From Candidatus Corynebacterium faecigallinarum (GTDB taxonomy: Bacteria > Actinomycetota > Actinomycetes > Mycobacteriales > Mycobacteriaceae), in NCBI GenBank assembly GCA_019120175.1, contig DWVP01000022.1, positions 62,001 through 126,000 of the forward strand: DNA of 64,000 nt, read 5' to 3'. A model generated the notes under the pieces. The model ran no database searches, was not told where the DNA came from, and saw only the letters and a list, made by a program, of their open reading frames with translations. Positions 8,340-17,488 of the stretch are shown here, in pieces; the stretch's first letter is position 1, and each line of letters opens with the position of its first letter. Both the position numbers and the translations under genes were made by a program.

Positions 8340-9449
8340 TCAGTCGCTCAGGCCCTCCGCGAGGATCTTCGCGACCAACTCCTGGACCTGCTCATTCGCC
8401 GGCATCTCGTCGTGGCGGACGCGTCCCACCCTGTGGTCCTGCACGAATGCGTTCCACACCCGCGCCGGGGCAGCAGTGTCCGGGTCGGCACCCCCGTCCG
8501 CGTCAGCCTCCAGGAACGCGGTCTCGAAAGGCACCACCGTGGTGTCGTTGCGCGTGGCCAGACACGAGTAGCGGATGCCCGGGCGGGTCTCCGGCCCGGT
8601 CGTCATCGTCTCAATCAGCGGCGACCCCACGACCTGCTGCATTCCGGCCGGCCCCATGAACCGGGTCACCACCGACTCCGCCACCCGGGCAGTGGTCTCA
8701 TTGGCGGTCAGCACTTCAGCCAGCAGCCCGCGCACCGTGGTGCCGTGGTGCGGGGCCGACAGCGTCACCAGGTGGTGCACCTTGTCTGCCCCGCCCATCT
8801 CGTTGATCCAGTACCGGGCGATCAGTCCGCCCTGGGAATGTGCCACGATGTCGAGCTTCTCGGCACCGGTCGCCGCCAGCACCTGGGTGAGGTAGGCGTC
8901 GATGTCCGCCGCAGAATCCAGGACGTCCTGCGTGCCGTGCATCCCGTAGTCCGGTGCGAAGACGGCATAGCCCTGGTCACGGAGGGTCAGAACCAGGTTC
9001 TGCCAGGCGTTCTTCGAGGAGATCGTGCCGTGGATCAGCACCACCGGGTACGGACGCTCCGGCGACGGTTTCGCATGCCACAGGTCGTCGACGCAACCGA
9101 CGGTGTAGGCGCGTGCACCGATAGGGATTCTTTCAGGACGCCCCGGCAACTGCGGAGTCTTCGGCAGCAGGCGTGACGGCAGCTCCAGGGTGGTGCGTAC
9201 CCCGTCGGTGAAGCTCGAGAGCTGTTCAAGGAAGGCCTTCGCCGGGCCGACGGTCTCCTTCATCTTCTTGTTCGCCTGCTCCTGGAGCTCGGCGTTCTCC
9301 GCGATGGCGTGGGTGATGGACTCGATGGTCTCGTCGTCGAGGAAGTCCCTGGACAGCTCCACCTGCTCACGGACGGATTCGCCCAGCTGGTCCATCAGGT
9401 CGTCGGCGATGTGGGGCCGCCTCGGACTCTCACTCTGCTTACCGCTCAT
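8340..9449 (-). CDS. Alpha/beta-hydrolase, triacylglycerol-lipase-like
   Basis: A 369-aa hydrolase. The N-terminal third (about residues 15-95) is charged and helical. The catalytic region begins with VVLIHGTISSKNAW (about 136-150), continues to the nucleophile elbow AHSQGG with S205, and has LSAPHHGT downstream, a pattern typical of lipase family relatives of LipA/Est. No clear signal peptide is present with the chosen start. The ATG at 9449 (MSGKQSE) is preferred over an upstream GTG because it follows the HIT stop by 7 nt; the longer version would overlap the HIT gene. Likely cotranscribed with the HIT gene. Confidence 0.72.
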   Translation of the reverse strand: MSGKQSESPRRPHIADDLMDQLGESVREQVELSRDFLDDETIESITHAIAENAELQEQANKKMKETVGPAKAFLEQLSSFTDGVRTTLELPSRLLPKTPQLPGRPERIPIGARAYTVGCVDDLWHAKPSPERPYPVVLIHGTISSKNAWQNLVLTLRDQGYAVFAPDYGMHGTQDVLDSAADIDAYLTQVLAATGAEKLDIVAHSQGGLIARYWINEMGGADKVHHLVTLSAPHHGTTVRGLLAEVLTANETTARVAESVVTRFMGPAGMQQVVGSPLIETMTTGPETRPGIRYSCLATRNDTTVVPFETAFLEADADGGADPDTAAPARVWNAFVQDHRVGRVRHDEMPANEQVQELVAKILAEGLSD

Positions 9450-9456
9450 CGGTGAC

Positions 9457-9942
9457 TCACTCGCCAGAGTCGCCGCCAGAGTCGCCGGCAGCGTCGCCGA
9501 CAGAGCCACCGGCGACACCGGTCACACCCTGGGCACGCAGGCCGGCACGGATCTTCTCGGCGGCGGCGTCCATCTCGTCGGCGTCGGTGTCGTTCATCCC
9601 CAGCGCATTGGCCAGGTTGTAGCCGGACATGTCGGCGGCGGGGAAGACGTGGATGTGGGCGTGCGGCACCTCGAAACCGGCGATGAGGTAGCCGGCGCGT
9701 GGGGCGTCGAACTCGTCGACGATGGCCTTGCCCACGTATTGCGCCACCTCGTTGAGGTGCGCCCACAGCGACGGGTCGGCGTCGGTCCACTTGTCGACTT
9801 CCTCGACCGGGACGACCAGGGTGTGGCCGTAGGTGACCGGTTCGATGGTCAGGAAGGCGGCGACGGTCTCGTCACGGTAGACGAAGCGGCCGGGCAGCTC
9901 GCCGGAGATGATCTTGCTGAACACTGATGGTGCGGTAGACAT
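9457..9942 (-). CDS. HIT-family nucleotide-binding hydrolase
   Basis: A 161-aa HIT protein. The histidine triad HAHIHVF gives H94, H96 and H98 at the end of the catalytic core, and GHTLVVPVEEVDKW is the usual N-terminal family stretch. Relatives hydrolyse AMP- or GMP-linked substrates; the exact substrate cannot be told. A Gly/Asp/Ser-rich tail follows residue 140. The start is the ATG 7 nt after a TACGAT hexamer (complement of 9950-9955), suggesting a leaderless mRNA. The promoter faces that of purD at almost zero distance. Confidence 0.82.
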   Translation of the reverse strand: MSTAPSVFSKIISGELPGRFVYRDETVAAFLTIEPVTYGHTLVVPVEEVDKWTDADPSLWAHLNEVAQYVGKAIVDEFDAPRAGYLIAGFEVPHAHIHVFPAADMSGYNLANALGMNDTDADEMDAAAEKIRAGLRAQGVTGVAGGSVGDAAGDSGGDSGE

Positions 9943-9949
9943 GCTCTTG

Positions 9950-9955
9950 ATCGTA
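9950..9955 (-). promoter_or_regulatory. -10 hexamer of the HIT gene
   Basis: TACGAT on the minus strand lies 7 nt before the HIT ATG. Transcription would begin at or next to the start codon. Confidence 0.5.
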
Positions 9956-9960
9956 GCGGT

Positions 9961-9966
9961 TAAACT
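9961..9966 (+). promoter_or_regulatory. -10 hexamer of purD
   Basis: TAAACT ends 8 nt before the purD ATG and only 5 bp from the opposing HIT -10 hexamer. The two promoters must overlap. Confidence 0.5.
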
Positions 9967-9974
9967 CGGTGACC

Positions 9975-11264
9975 ATGCGCACACTCGTCATCGGCAATGG
10001 AGCCCGCGAACACGCCCTGGCCTACTCACTCTCCAACGACCCGCAGGTCACCGAGCTGCATGTCGCCCCCGGCAATCCAGGCATCGCCGGTGTCGCCACC
10101 CAGCACCCGGGGATCAAGGGTGATGACGCCGAGGCTGTCGTGGCCCTGGCCCGCGAGCTCGCCGCTGACCTGGTGGTCATCGGTCCGGAGATCCCGCTGG
10201 TCGCAGGTGTCGCCGACGCCTTGCGCGCAGAGGGCTTCGCCGTGTTCGGCCCCTCGGCCGCCGCCGCCCGCATCGAGGGCTCCAAGGCTTTCGCAAAGGA
10301 GGTCATGGCCACCGCCGGGGTACGGACGGCCCACGCCGAGCCCATCACCCCGGGGGCGTCGGACGCTGACATCGCCGCCGCGATCGACCGCTTCGGCCCC
10401 ACTTGGGTGGTGAAGGACGACGGCCTCGCCGGCGGCAAGGGTGTCGTGGTCACCCCCGACCGGGACGCCGCGATCGCCCACGTCCACGACGTCCACGCCG
10501 GTGGTAACCCGGTGTTGCTGGAGAGCTTCCTGGACGGCCCGGAGGTCTCCCTGTTCTGCCTGGTCGACGGCGAGACCGTCGTCCCGCTGCTGCCCGCCCA
10601 GGACCACAAGCGCGTCGGCGACAACGACGAGGGCCCGAACACCGGCGGCATGGGTGCCTACACCCCGCTGCCGTGGCTGCCGGCCGACGGTGTGCAGCGC
10701 ATCGTCGACGAGGTCTGCGTGCCGGTCGCCAAGCAGATGGTCGCCGAGGGTTGCCCGTTCTCCGGCCTGCTCTACGCCGGTCTGGCGTGGGGTTCCGAAG
10801 GTCCGGCGGTGGTGGAGTTCAACTGCCGCTTCGGTGACCCGGAGACCCAGGCGGTGCTGGACCTGCTGGAGACCCCGCTGGGCGGGGTGCTCAACGCCGT
10901 GGCGACCGGCACCCTGGACCAGCTCGGGCCGCTGGTCTGGCGCGACGGCTACGCCGTGACCGTGGTGCTCGCCGCCGAGGGCTACCCGGAGTCCCCGGTC
11001 ACCGGGGCGCCGATCTCCGGTGCCGCTGCCGGCGACGAGGCCCGTGGCGTCCGCGCTGCCGGTGTCGCCGACGACCCGGAGCGTGAGGGCGGCCTGGTGT
11101 CGGCCGGCGGGCGCGTCCTGAACGTCATCGCCCACGGCGAAACGTTGGAGGAGGCCCGTGCCGCGGCCTATGCCGAGCTGGAGAACATCGACCTGCCCGG
11201 TGGGCACTACCGATCCGACATCGGTCTGGCCGCGGTCGAGGGCCGGATCAGCATCCCGGAGTGA
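9975..11264 (+). CDS. purD: Phosphoribosylamine-glycine ligase (GAR synthetase)
   Basis: A 429-aa cytoplasmic enzyme that joins 5-phosphoribosylamine and glycine using ATP, the second step of purine synthesis. It begins [15 protein letters not shown] (N domain), has the ATP-grasp lysine region [13 protein letters not shown], and [11 protein letters not shown] near the metal/ATP site, then a normal C domain. Length is normal for PurD. The ATG at 9975 matches family N-termini; a GTG two codons upstream is also possible. No ribosome site is evident, and the close -10 hexamer points to a leaderless transcript. The Ala/Gly-rich segment near residues 348-368 is slightly longer than usual. Confidence 0.95.
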   Translation: MRTLVIGNGAREHALAYSLSNDPQVTELHVAPGNPGIAGVATQHPGIKGDDAEAVVALARELAADLVVIGPEIPLVAGVADALRAEGFAVFGPSAAAARIEGSKAFAKEVMATAGVRTAHAEPITPGASDADIAAAIDRFGPTWVVKDDGLAGGKGVVVTPDRDAAIAHVHDVHAGGNPVLLESFLDGPEVSLFCLVDGETVVPLLPAQDHKRVGDNDEGPNTGGMGAYTPLPWLPADGVQRIVDEVCVPVAKQMVAEGCPFSGLLYAGLAWGSEGPAVVEFNCRFGDPETQAVLDLLETPLGGVLNAVATGTLDQLGPLVWRDGYAVTVVLAAEGYPESPVTGAPISGAAAGDEARGVRAAGVADDPEREGGLVSAGGRVLNVIAHGETLEEARAAAYAELENIDLPGGHYRSDIGLAAVEGRISIPE

Positions 11265-11285
11265 AGCCGGGTACAAAGGTGGGCC

Positions 11286-12137
11286 ATGCGTAGCTGGACG
11301 GGTAGGACGAGTACGGCGAGTACGACGAACAGGTCGAACGCGACAGGCAGGACGCACCGGGTCAGCAGAGGTGCCGGCCTGGGGCTGGCACTGGCCCTGG
11401 TGGCTGGTGGTGGACTGACCGCGTGCGGCAGTGACGACGACGGTGACGGTGCCGCCGGTGGCGGTACAGGTAGCGGCGGCGGCAGTGGTTCCGGCGGCGC
11501 ACCCGCACCGTCCGACCTGATGCTCACCGATTCGGCTTCACCGGCCGGCTACAGCTGGAATGACGTGGCCGAGGTCCTCGGCGACGACGAGCAGTTCGAC
11601 GAACTCCGCGAGATCGCCGATGCCACGGTGACCGACCCTGCCGAGTGCGCCACATTGTCACCGACGGCGGTCAGCGTGCTGATGGACCTGCGTGAGCATT
11701 CCGACACCACTGCCGCGGTGGAGTTCCTGCCGCATGACGAGCGCGATCCGGCGGTGGTGCAGGCCATGGTCTCCACCGATCCGGAAGCGTTCGCGGTGCC
11801 GGACGACCTGTCGGTGTGCGAGTCCTTCACACAGGAAAATGAGGCGGACCCAGGAACCCCGGCGACGACCTACCAGGTCTCGGCCGAGGAGACCGAGGTG
11901 ATCGGTGCCGAGGGCGTCCAGGTCATCACCATCGTCGGTGATTCGCAGGCCCCGGGTGGGGACGAACCGACATCCCTGGTCGTCGGCACCGTCGGCGACA
12001 TCGGCTTCCGGGTGTCCGCCAGTGGCATCGAGGAACCGCGGATCCTGATGGACATCGTGGACCGCCAGGTGGACCAGATTATCGAGGTCACCGGTGATCC
12101 AGATGATGCGGAGGAGTCAGATGAGTCGGACGAGTAG
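11286..12137 (+). CDS. Putative lipoprotein, unknown function
   Basis: A 283-aa protein. The Ser/Thr/Arg-rich N-terminus is followed by a hydrophobic core (about residues 30-44) and a lipobox LTAC with C47 as the predicted lipidated residue. A Gly/Ser linker (48-70) leads into an acidic globular region with two further cysteines near PAECATLS and LSVCESF that could form a disulfide. Overall the layout resembles small actinobacterial lipoproteins of the DUF3558/DUF5642 kind, but I do not recognise the family with certainty. It starts 21 bp after purD and ends 27 bp before the YbjN-domain gene, so it may share their transcript. Confidence 0.65.
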   Translation: MRSWTGRTSTASTTNRSNATGRTHRVSRGAGLGLALALVAGGGLTACGSDDDGDGAAGGGTGSGGGSGSGGAPAPSDLMLTDSASPAGYSWNDVAEVLGDDEQFDELREIADATVTDPAECATLSPTAVSVLMDLREHSDTTAAVEFLPHDERDPAVVQAMVSTDPEAFAVPDDLSVCESFTQENEADPGTPATTYQVSAEETEVIGAEGVQVITIVGDSQAPGGDEPTSLVVGTVGDIGFRVSASGIEEPRILMDIVDRQVDQIIEVTGDPDDAEESDESDE

Positions 12138-12164
12138 CTGGAGCAGGTAGGAGAGACGGGGCAG

Positions 12165-13382
12165 ATGTTCGGACGACGGCGGGACAAGCGCGCGCAGGCG
12201 GCACAGAAGGCACAGGCCGGGCAGGCTGGTCGGGCCGGAGAGGCTGGACGGGCTGGCCGGGCTGGCCGGGCTCCAGTGTCCGCCGGATCCGCCGGAACTG
12301 CCAGTTCAACGGTGGCGATGCTGACCGATGCGGCGGAGGTGTCCGCAGAACTGCGTCGGGCGTTGGTCCGGGTCGGGTGCGACTTCACGCAGCAGGGGGC
12401 CGAAGGCGCTGACGGTGCTGCAGTGACTGACGCAGACACCCGGGCGGTGCTGTTGCTGCAGGTCGAGGACATGGATGCCGCGGTGCTCCTGGGTCGCTCG
12501 CCGCTGTCCCTGGTGCTCAGTGCCGACTGGGACGGTGTGTTGGACGGGGACGCCGAGGAGCATCGTCGCGTCCTGAACGACTGGAATGCCCGGCACACGG
12601 TGCCGCGGGCGGTGGCGGTGCTCGACGTCGACGGTGATGCCCGCGTCCACCTCGATTCCGTGATGGATTGCTCGGCCGGGGTGGGCCCGGCGCAGGTAGA
12701 CGAGTGGGTGCGTCGGGCGCTGGCCGGGTTGTCGCAGGTCACCGAGTTCCTGGACGAGCAGTTCCCGGACGCGGCACGGGTCGAGCTGGAGGACGCGGCC
12801 GAGGAACCGTCCGAGGGCGCGGACGCGGAGGGTGGAGAGGACCCAGACGCAGGCGCAGACGCCGACACGGGTGGCTCCGACGCCCCTGATACCGCGGACA
12901 GCACCGCCCTGGTCGCCGGCGACCCGGTGACTCTCGACCGCATCGCCGCCGTGGTCCCCGGTGAGACCGTGAGCATTAAGGAGAACGGGGCGTCCGGACG
13001 CCGCGGCAACGGTTACGTCCGCACCGTCGGTGCCGCCGCACCCGACATCGCCCTGCACGACGGCACGCTCACCGTCACCACCGGCGCGGCGTTTGGTGAC
13101 GCTGGTGAGGTCCCGGCCGAGGCGCTGGACTGGCTGCGTGCGGTGTGCGGCCAGGTCAACACCGACCCTGACGGGGTGGTCAGCGTGGTCACCGGCGACT
13201 CCGGCGACGTCATCATGACCAGCGCGCTGCACCGTCCGGTCGGCGCCGGGATGAACGACGCTCAGCTGGCCGCGGTGTTGGCCACCGCCCGGGCACAGGT
13301 CGGCGTCCGTTTCGACGGTCTGGTCGCCGAGGTCACCGGCGGGTCGACCGGCGGCGAGCTCGGTGAGGTGACTGATGCCTGA
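12165..13382 (+). CDS. Double YbjN-domain protein
   Basis: A 405-aa cytoplasmic protein. After a low-complexity N-terminus rich in AGRAGRAG (about residues 16-35, encoded by a GC-rich tandem repeat), a first YbjN-like domain spans about 48-190 and a second about 255-395, joined by an acidic Ala/Asp/Gly linker. YbjN-like folds are related to type III secretion chaperones and are common in corynebacteria and mycobacteria, but their function is poorly defined. The last 8 nt overlap the start of the DNA glycosylase gene, implying translational coupling. There are no membrane segments or signal peptide. Confidence 0.65.
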   Translation: MFGRRRDKRAQAAQKAQAGQAGRAGEAGRAGRAGRAPVSAGSAGTASSTVAMLTDAAEVSAELRRALVRVGCDFTQQGAEGADGAAVTDADTRAVLLLQVEDMDAAVLLGRSPLSLVLSADWDGVLDGDAEEHRRVLNDWNARHTVPRAVAVLDVDGDARVHLDSVMDCSAGVGPAQVDEWVRRALAGLSQVTEFLDEQFPDAARVELEDAAEEPSEGADAEGGEDPDAGADADTGGSDAPDTADSTALVAGDPVTLDRIAAVVPGETVSIKENGASGRRGNGYVRTVGAAAPDIALHDGTLTVTTGAAFGDAGEVPAEALDWLRAVCGQVNTDPDGVVSVVTGDSGDVIMTSALHRPVGAGMNDAQLAAVLATARAQVGVRFDGLVAEVTGGSTGGELGEVTDA

Positions 13383-14181
13383 GGGCCATGTCATCCACCG
13401 GCTGGCCCGCATGCTCAATAAAGAGTTCGCCGGCAAAGAGGTCCAGGTCAGCTCCCCGCAGGGACGCTGGACGACGGAAGCGGCGATGCTCGACGGCAGT
13501 GTCATGGAGGAGGCCGAGGCGTGGGGAAAGCACCTGTTCATCCACTTCCCGGCCGGTATCGTGCACATCCACCTCGGGCTGATCGGCACGCTGACCTTCG
13601 AACCGCTGTCCGAACCGCGCGGCCAGGTGCGGTTGCGCATCGCCTCCGACGACGTCGCCGCGGACCTGCGTGGGCCGCAACGGTGCGTCCTCATCGACCC
13701 GGCGGAGCAGGACGCTGCGCTGGCGAAGCTCGGCGCTGACCCGTTGCGACCGGTGGACCCGGAGAAGCTGGCGAAGGTGTTCGCCCGCACCCGGCGCTCT
13801 GCGAAGCCCATCGGCGCGCTGCTGATGGACCAGTCGCTGTACCCCGGGGTCGGCAGTATCTACCGCACCGAGGTGCTGTTCCGGTTGGGGCTGAGCCCCA
13901 CGCTGCCGGGAAAGTCCCTCAGTGAGGAGGAACTCACCGCGATCTGGGATGACCTGGTGGAACTGATGGCCGAAGGGGAGGAGACCGGACGCATCGACAC
14001 GGTGCGTGCCGAGCACACCCCGGAGGCGATGGGGCGGGAGCCGCGCAAGGACGACCACGGCGGCGAGGTGTACGTCTACCGGCGTGCCGGGCTGCCGTGC
14101 CACGTGTGCGGGACGCCCGTGGAGACCGGGGAGATGGCCGCCCGGAAGATCTACTGGTGCCCGGTCTGCCAGCCGGCCTAG
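13375..14181 (+). CDS. Fpg/Nei-family DNA glycosylase (Nei2-like)
   Basis: A 268-aa base-excision repair enzyme. The N-terminal MPEG provides the catalytic proline and glutamate after methionine removal. The middle contains the helix-two-turn-helix region (LLMDQSLYPGVGSIYRTEVL). A C-terminal zinc finger of the CHVC...CPVC type occupies the last 25 residues. It most resembles mycobacterial Nei2, which acts on oxidised pyrimidines. The start ATG overlaps the upstream YbjN gene by 8 nt. Confidence 0.88.
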   Translation: MPEGHVIHRLARMLNKEFAGKEVQVSSPQGRWTTEAAMLDGSVMEEAEAWGKHLFIHFPAGIVHIHLGLIGTLTFEPLSEPRGQVRLRIASDDVAADLRGPQRCVLIDPAEQDAALAKLGADPLRPVDPEKLAKVFARTRRSAKPIGALLMDQSLYPGVGSIYRTEVLFRLGLSPTLPGKSLSEEELTAIWDDLVELMAEGEETGRIDTVRAEHTPEAMGREPRKDDHGGEVYVYRRAGLPCHVCGTPVETGEMAARKIYWCPVCQPA

Positions 14182-14187
14182 CGGGGT

Positions 14188-14427
14188 TTATTCCACGTCG
14201 AGCGTGCAGGTCTCGGTGCCGCCGTTGACGGGAGTCGCCGTGACCACGATACGGTCGATGTCTTCATTGGGAATTCCGGTCTTCAGAGAGGCACGGCTGT
14301 CGTCTTCGCCGCCTCCGTGACCGAGACCGCCACCGAACTCGGGTTCCCTTTCCGGATCGGTGAAGTGCACCTCGGTCGTCAAGTCGTTCTCAGGAGTTCC
14401 GCCTGGGATGTTGTAGATGAGAGTCAC
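14188..14427 (-). CDS. Small hypothetical protein or gene remnant
   Basis: A possible 79-aa reading with a GTG start. It ends 6 bp from the nei2-like stop, in convergent orientation. The C-terminal portion (DRIVVTATPVNGGTETCTLDVE, split here as DRIVVTATPVNGG and TETCTLDVE) looks like a beta-strand-rich domain end, while the reading frame stays open upstream into the purB promoter region without a good start or ribosome site. It may be the truncated 3' end of a larger lost gene. It is kept at low confidence because it is short and has no recognised relatives. Confidence 0.3.
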   Translation of the reverse strand: MTLIYNIPGGTPENDLTTEVHFTDPEREPEFGGGLGHGGGEDDSRASLKTGIPNEDIDRIVVTATPVNGGTETCTLDVE

Positions 14428-14525
14428 CCTATGGATGTCCCCACCCTTGTGTCTCGATTCTCGGCTGCGGCGGTGGCGAGCGGGACGCAGGTCAACTGCT
14501 TCAGCAGCCTGTCAGGCACGTATGG

Positions 14526-14531
14526 GATACT
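14526..14531 (+). promoter_or_regulatory. -10 hexamer of purB
   Basis: GATACT ends 7 nt before the GTG start of purB. This supports both the GTG choice and leaderless transcription. Confidence 0.5.
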
Positions 14532-14538
14532 GGACGGC

Positions 14539-15969
14539 GTGGCTGACAAGAAGAAGATCTCGAATGTCCTGGCGAACCGATACGCCTCCCCCGAACTGAC
14601 CTCCATCTGGAGCGCCGAGGACAAGATCCTCGCCGAGCGTCGCCTGTGGATCGCGGTGATGAAGGCGCAGAAGGAGATGGGCGTCGACATCGCCGAGGGG
14701 GCCGTCGACGACTACGAGAAGGTCATCGACCAAATCGACCTGGGCTCCATCGCCGAGCGGGAGAAGATCACCCGCCACGACGTCAAGGCCCGCATCGAGG
14801 AGTTTAACGCGCTTGCCGGTCACGAGGACATTCACAAGGGGATGACCAGTCGTGACCTCACCGAGAACGTCGAGCAGCTGCAGATCCACCAGTCGCTGAC
14901 CATCGCCCGCGACAAGGCCGTCGCCGTGCTGGCCCAGATCGCTCGTCTCGCTGGCGACTACAAGTCCCAGGTCATGGCAGGACGCTCCCACAACGTCGCC
15001 GCACAGGCCACCACGCTGGGCAAGCGTTTCGCCTCCGCCGCTGACGAGCTGCTGCTGGGCATCGAGCGCATCGAGAACCTGCTGGACCGCTACCCGCTGC
15101 GCGGCATCAAGGGCCCGATGGGCACCAGCCAGGACATGCTCGACCTGCTCGGTGGCAACACCGCCAAGCTCGCAGGCCTGGAGCAGACCATCGCCGACGA
15201 GCTCGGCTTCTCCCGCATCTTCGACTCCGTCGGTCAGGTCTACCCGCGCTCCCTCGACTTCGACGCCCTGTCCGCCCTCGTCGAGGTCGGTGCCGCGATG
15301 TCCTCGCTGTCGATGACGATCCGCCTGATGGCCGGCAACGAGACCGTCACCGAGGGCTTCAAGGAAGGCCAGGTCGGTTCCTCCGCGATGCCGCACAAGA
15401 TGAACGCCCGCTCCTGCGAGCGTGTCGGCGGACTGCAGATCATCCTGCGCGGCTACATGACCATGACCTCCGACCTTGCCGGATCCCAGTGGAACGAGGG
15501 TGACGTCTTCTGCTCCGTGGTGCGCCGCGTCGCCCTGCCGGACGCCTTCTTCGCCTTCGACGGCATGTGCGAGACCTTCCTCACCGTCCTCGACGAGTTC
15601 GGTGCCTTCCCCGCCATGATCGACCGTGAGCTGGAGCGCTACCTGCCGTTCCTCGCCACCACCCGCATCCTCATGGCCGCGGTGCGCGCCGGGGTCGGCC
15701 GCGAGACCGCACACGAGGTCATCAAGGAGAACGCCGTGGCCGTGGCGCTGAACATGCGCGAGAACGGTGGCGGTCAGGATCTCGTCGAGCGCCTCGCCGC
15801 CGACGAGCGGCTGCCGTTGGACGAGGACGCCCTGAACACCGCCCTGGCCGACCGTCACGCTTTCATCGGTGCGGCCGAGGACCAGGTCGACCGGGTGCTC
15901 GCCCGGGTCGACGAGGTTGTCGGACGCCATCCTGAGGCAGCGTCCTACACCCCGGGCGAGATCCTGTAG
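14539..15969 (+). CDS. purB: Adenylosuccinate lyase
   Basis: A 476-aa enzyme of the fumarase/aspartase superfamily. It releases fumarate from SAICAR in IMP synthesis and from adenylosuccinate in AMP synthesis. The GTG at 14539 (MADKKKISNVLANRYAS) is chosen because it matches family N-termini and has a -10 hexamer 7 nt upstream; an in-frame ATG further upstream would add about 70 unrelated residues. Visible motifs are GRSHNVAAQ, with a catalytic histidine, and the lyase signature SSAMPHKMN near residue 281. Length is normal. Confidence 0.95.
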   Translation: MADKKKISNVLANRYASPELTSIWSAEDKILAERRLWIAVMKAQKEMGVDIAEGAVDDYEKVIDQIDLGSIAEREKITRHDVKARIEEFNALAGHEDIHKGMTSRDLTENVEQLQIHQSLTIARDKAVAVLAQIARLAGDYKSQVMAGRSHNVAAQATTLGKRFASAADELLLGIERIENLLDRYPLRGIKGPMGTSQDMLDLLGGNTAKLAGLEQTIADELGFSRIFDSVGQVYPRSLDFDALSALVEVGAAMSSLSMTIRLMAGNETVTEGFKEGQVGSSAMPHKMNARSCERVGGLQIILRGYMTMTSDLAGSQWNEGDVFCSVVRRVALPDAFFAFDGMCETFLTVLDEFGAFPAMIDRELERYLPFLATTRILMAAVRAGVGRETAHEVIKENAVAVALNMRENGGGQDLVERLAADERLPLDEDALNTALADRHAFIGAAEDQVDRVLARVDEVVGRHPEAASYTPGEIL

Positions 15970-15998
15970 GGACGTAGCGGGACAGAGGGAGAGACACT

Positions 15999-16678
15999 GT
16001 GGCCGAGGGAATGTCACTGAGCGCCAGGCTCAACGCCCTACGCGCCGCAGTGAACGGGTCCAATGACGGTATCGTCTCGATCGCGGCGATGCTGCTGGGC
16101 ATGGTGGCCGCGGGGCGGAATCGACGACGGTGCTGACCGTCGGGGTGGCTGCGACCACCGCAGGGGCGGTGTCGATCGGGGTGGCGGAGTACGTGTCGGT
16201 CTCCGCCCAGCGCGACACCCAGCGCACCGCGATCGACCAGGAGTCCACCGAACTGCAGGAGACCCCGCACCTGGAGCGGGAGGAGATGTCAGAGCTGCTG
16301 CAGGACTTCGGCATCTCCGTGGAAACCGCCGACAAGGCGGCCCGGGAGATCGAGACCAATGATCCGCTGCCCGCGCACCTGCAGTTGGAGTACGGGCTGG
16401 ACTCCACACAGCTGAACAGTCCGTGGGTGGCGGCGGGGACGGCGTCCGGCTCGTTCCTGATCGGCGCGGCGTTGCCGATGCTGGCGGCGGTCTTCGCCCC
16501 GGAGGGATGGGCGGTGCTGACGCTGATCCTGGTCACCTTGGGGACGCTGATGATGACCGGGGCACTGTCGGCGAAGCTGGCGGGGAACCCGGTGGCCCGC
16601 TCAGCCGGGCGACTGCTGACCGGTGGTGCGGTCGGCCTGGCGGTCACCTATGGTATCGGTACCTTGTTCAACGGTTAG
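15999..16678 (+). pseudogene. CCC1/VIT1-family metal transporter, disrupted by a 1-nt frameshift
   Basis: From the GTG at 15999 the reading gives MAEGMSLSARLNALRAAVNG, then SNDGIVSIAAMLLGMVAAG, and runs into a stop at residue 46. Adding one G to the run at 16112-16115 restores AESTTVLTVGVAATTAGAV and the full 226-aa protein ending at 16678. The restored product aligns along its length with the intact neighbour at 16746 (for example EYVSVSAQRD and SAKLAGNPV). The family transports Fe2+/Mn2+ across membranes. This may be a real inactivating or phase-variable slip in a homopolymer, or a sequencing error. Confidence 0.8.
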
Positions 16679-16733
16679 CCTGACACTGCCATGGGGTGGC
16701 TGTCCTTGCTGGTCAAGGTGTATTTCTTCGGTC

Positions 16734-16739
16734 TATTCT
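16734..16739 (+). promoter_or_regulatory. -10 hexamer of the intact CCC1-like gene
   Basis: TATTCT ends 6 nt before the ATG at 16746. It gives this copy its own leaderless-type promoter, independent of the frameshifted gene upstream. Confidence 0.5.
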
Positions 16740-16745
16740 GGGGCC

Positions 16746-17474
16746 ATGGGTACGCAGGAGAACCACATCGCGCCGGTGCCGCCACATGTCGGCGAACCGC
16801 ACGGCACGACCGTCGGATCGAAGCTGAACATGCTCCGTGCCGGGGTGCTGGGGGCCAATGACGGCATCGTGTCGATCTCGGCGATGATGCTGGCGATGAT
16901 CGCTGCGGGGGCGGAACCGACGACGGTGATGACCGCCGGTGTGGCCTCCACGGTGGCTGGCGCGGTGTCGATGGCGCTGGGGGAGTATGTGTCGGTGTCC
17001 GCCCAGCGGGACAGTGAGCGCACCATGATCGCCCAGGAGACGCGCGAGCTGAGGGAGATGCCGGACGAGGAGCGCGAGGAGATGTCGCAGATCCTGCAGG
17101 GCTACGGCATCGGGAAGGAGACCGCCGACCGGGCGGCGCAGGAGATCAGTGACAAGGACCCGTTGGCCGCCCACCTGCAGCTGGAACTGGGCCTGGACTC
17201 GGAGGAACTGACCAGCCCGTGGGCTGCGGCGGGGACCTCGGCGGCGGCCTTCGTGCTGGGGGCGATGCTGCCGATCCTGTCGGTGTTCCTCGGCACCGAG
17301 GCCTGGGGCATGGTGATCCTGATCCTGGTCACCCTCGGGGTGCTGGCGATCACCGGCGCGCTGTCGGCGAAGCTGGCGGGCAACCCGGTACGGCGGTCCA
17401 CGGTGCGGCTGTTGGTCGGCGGTGCGCTGGGGCTCGCCCTGACCTACGGCATCGGTTCCCTTTTCGATGTCTAG
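16746..17474 (+). CDS. CCC1/VIT1-family Fe2+/Mn2+ transporter
   Basis: A 242-aa membrane protein of the VIT1/CCC1 family, which moves ferrous iron or manganese out of the cytoplasm. A first hydrophobic region NDGIVSISAMMLAMIAAG (about residues 37-56) is followed by a second with GAVSMALGEYVSVSAQRDSE, then a charged, Glu-rich helical stretch (95-150) that in the family binds transported metals. Three C-terminal membrane segments follow (about 162-240). It is the intact member of a tandem pair. The ATG is preferred over earlier in-frame codons because it directly follows a -10 hexamer. Confidence 0.82.
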   Translation: MGTQENHIAPVPPHVGEPHGTTVGSKLNMLRAGVLGANDGIVSISAMMLAMIAAGAEPTTVMTAGVASTVAGAVSMALGEYVSVSAQRDSERTMIAQETRELREMPDEEREEMSQILQGYGIGKETADRAAQEISDKDPLAAHLQLELGLDSEELTSPWAAAGTSAAAFVLGAMLPILSVFLGTEAWGMVILILVTLGVLAITGALSAKLAGNPVRRSTVRLLVGGALGLALTYGIGSLFDV

Positions 17475-17488
17475 CTTCAGATACACCC

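Noticed and set aside
14317..14538. N-terminal extension of purB from an upstream ATG
   Set aside because: It adds about 70 residues not found in adenylosuccinate lyases, and a -10 hexamer lies inside it just before the GTG start.
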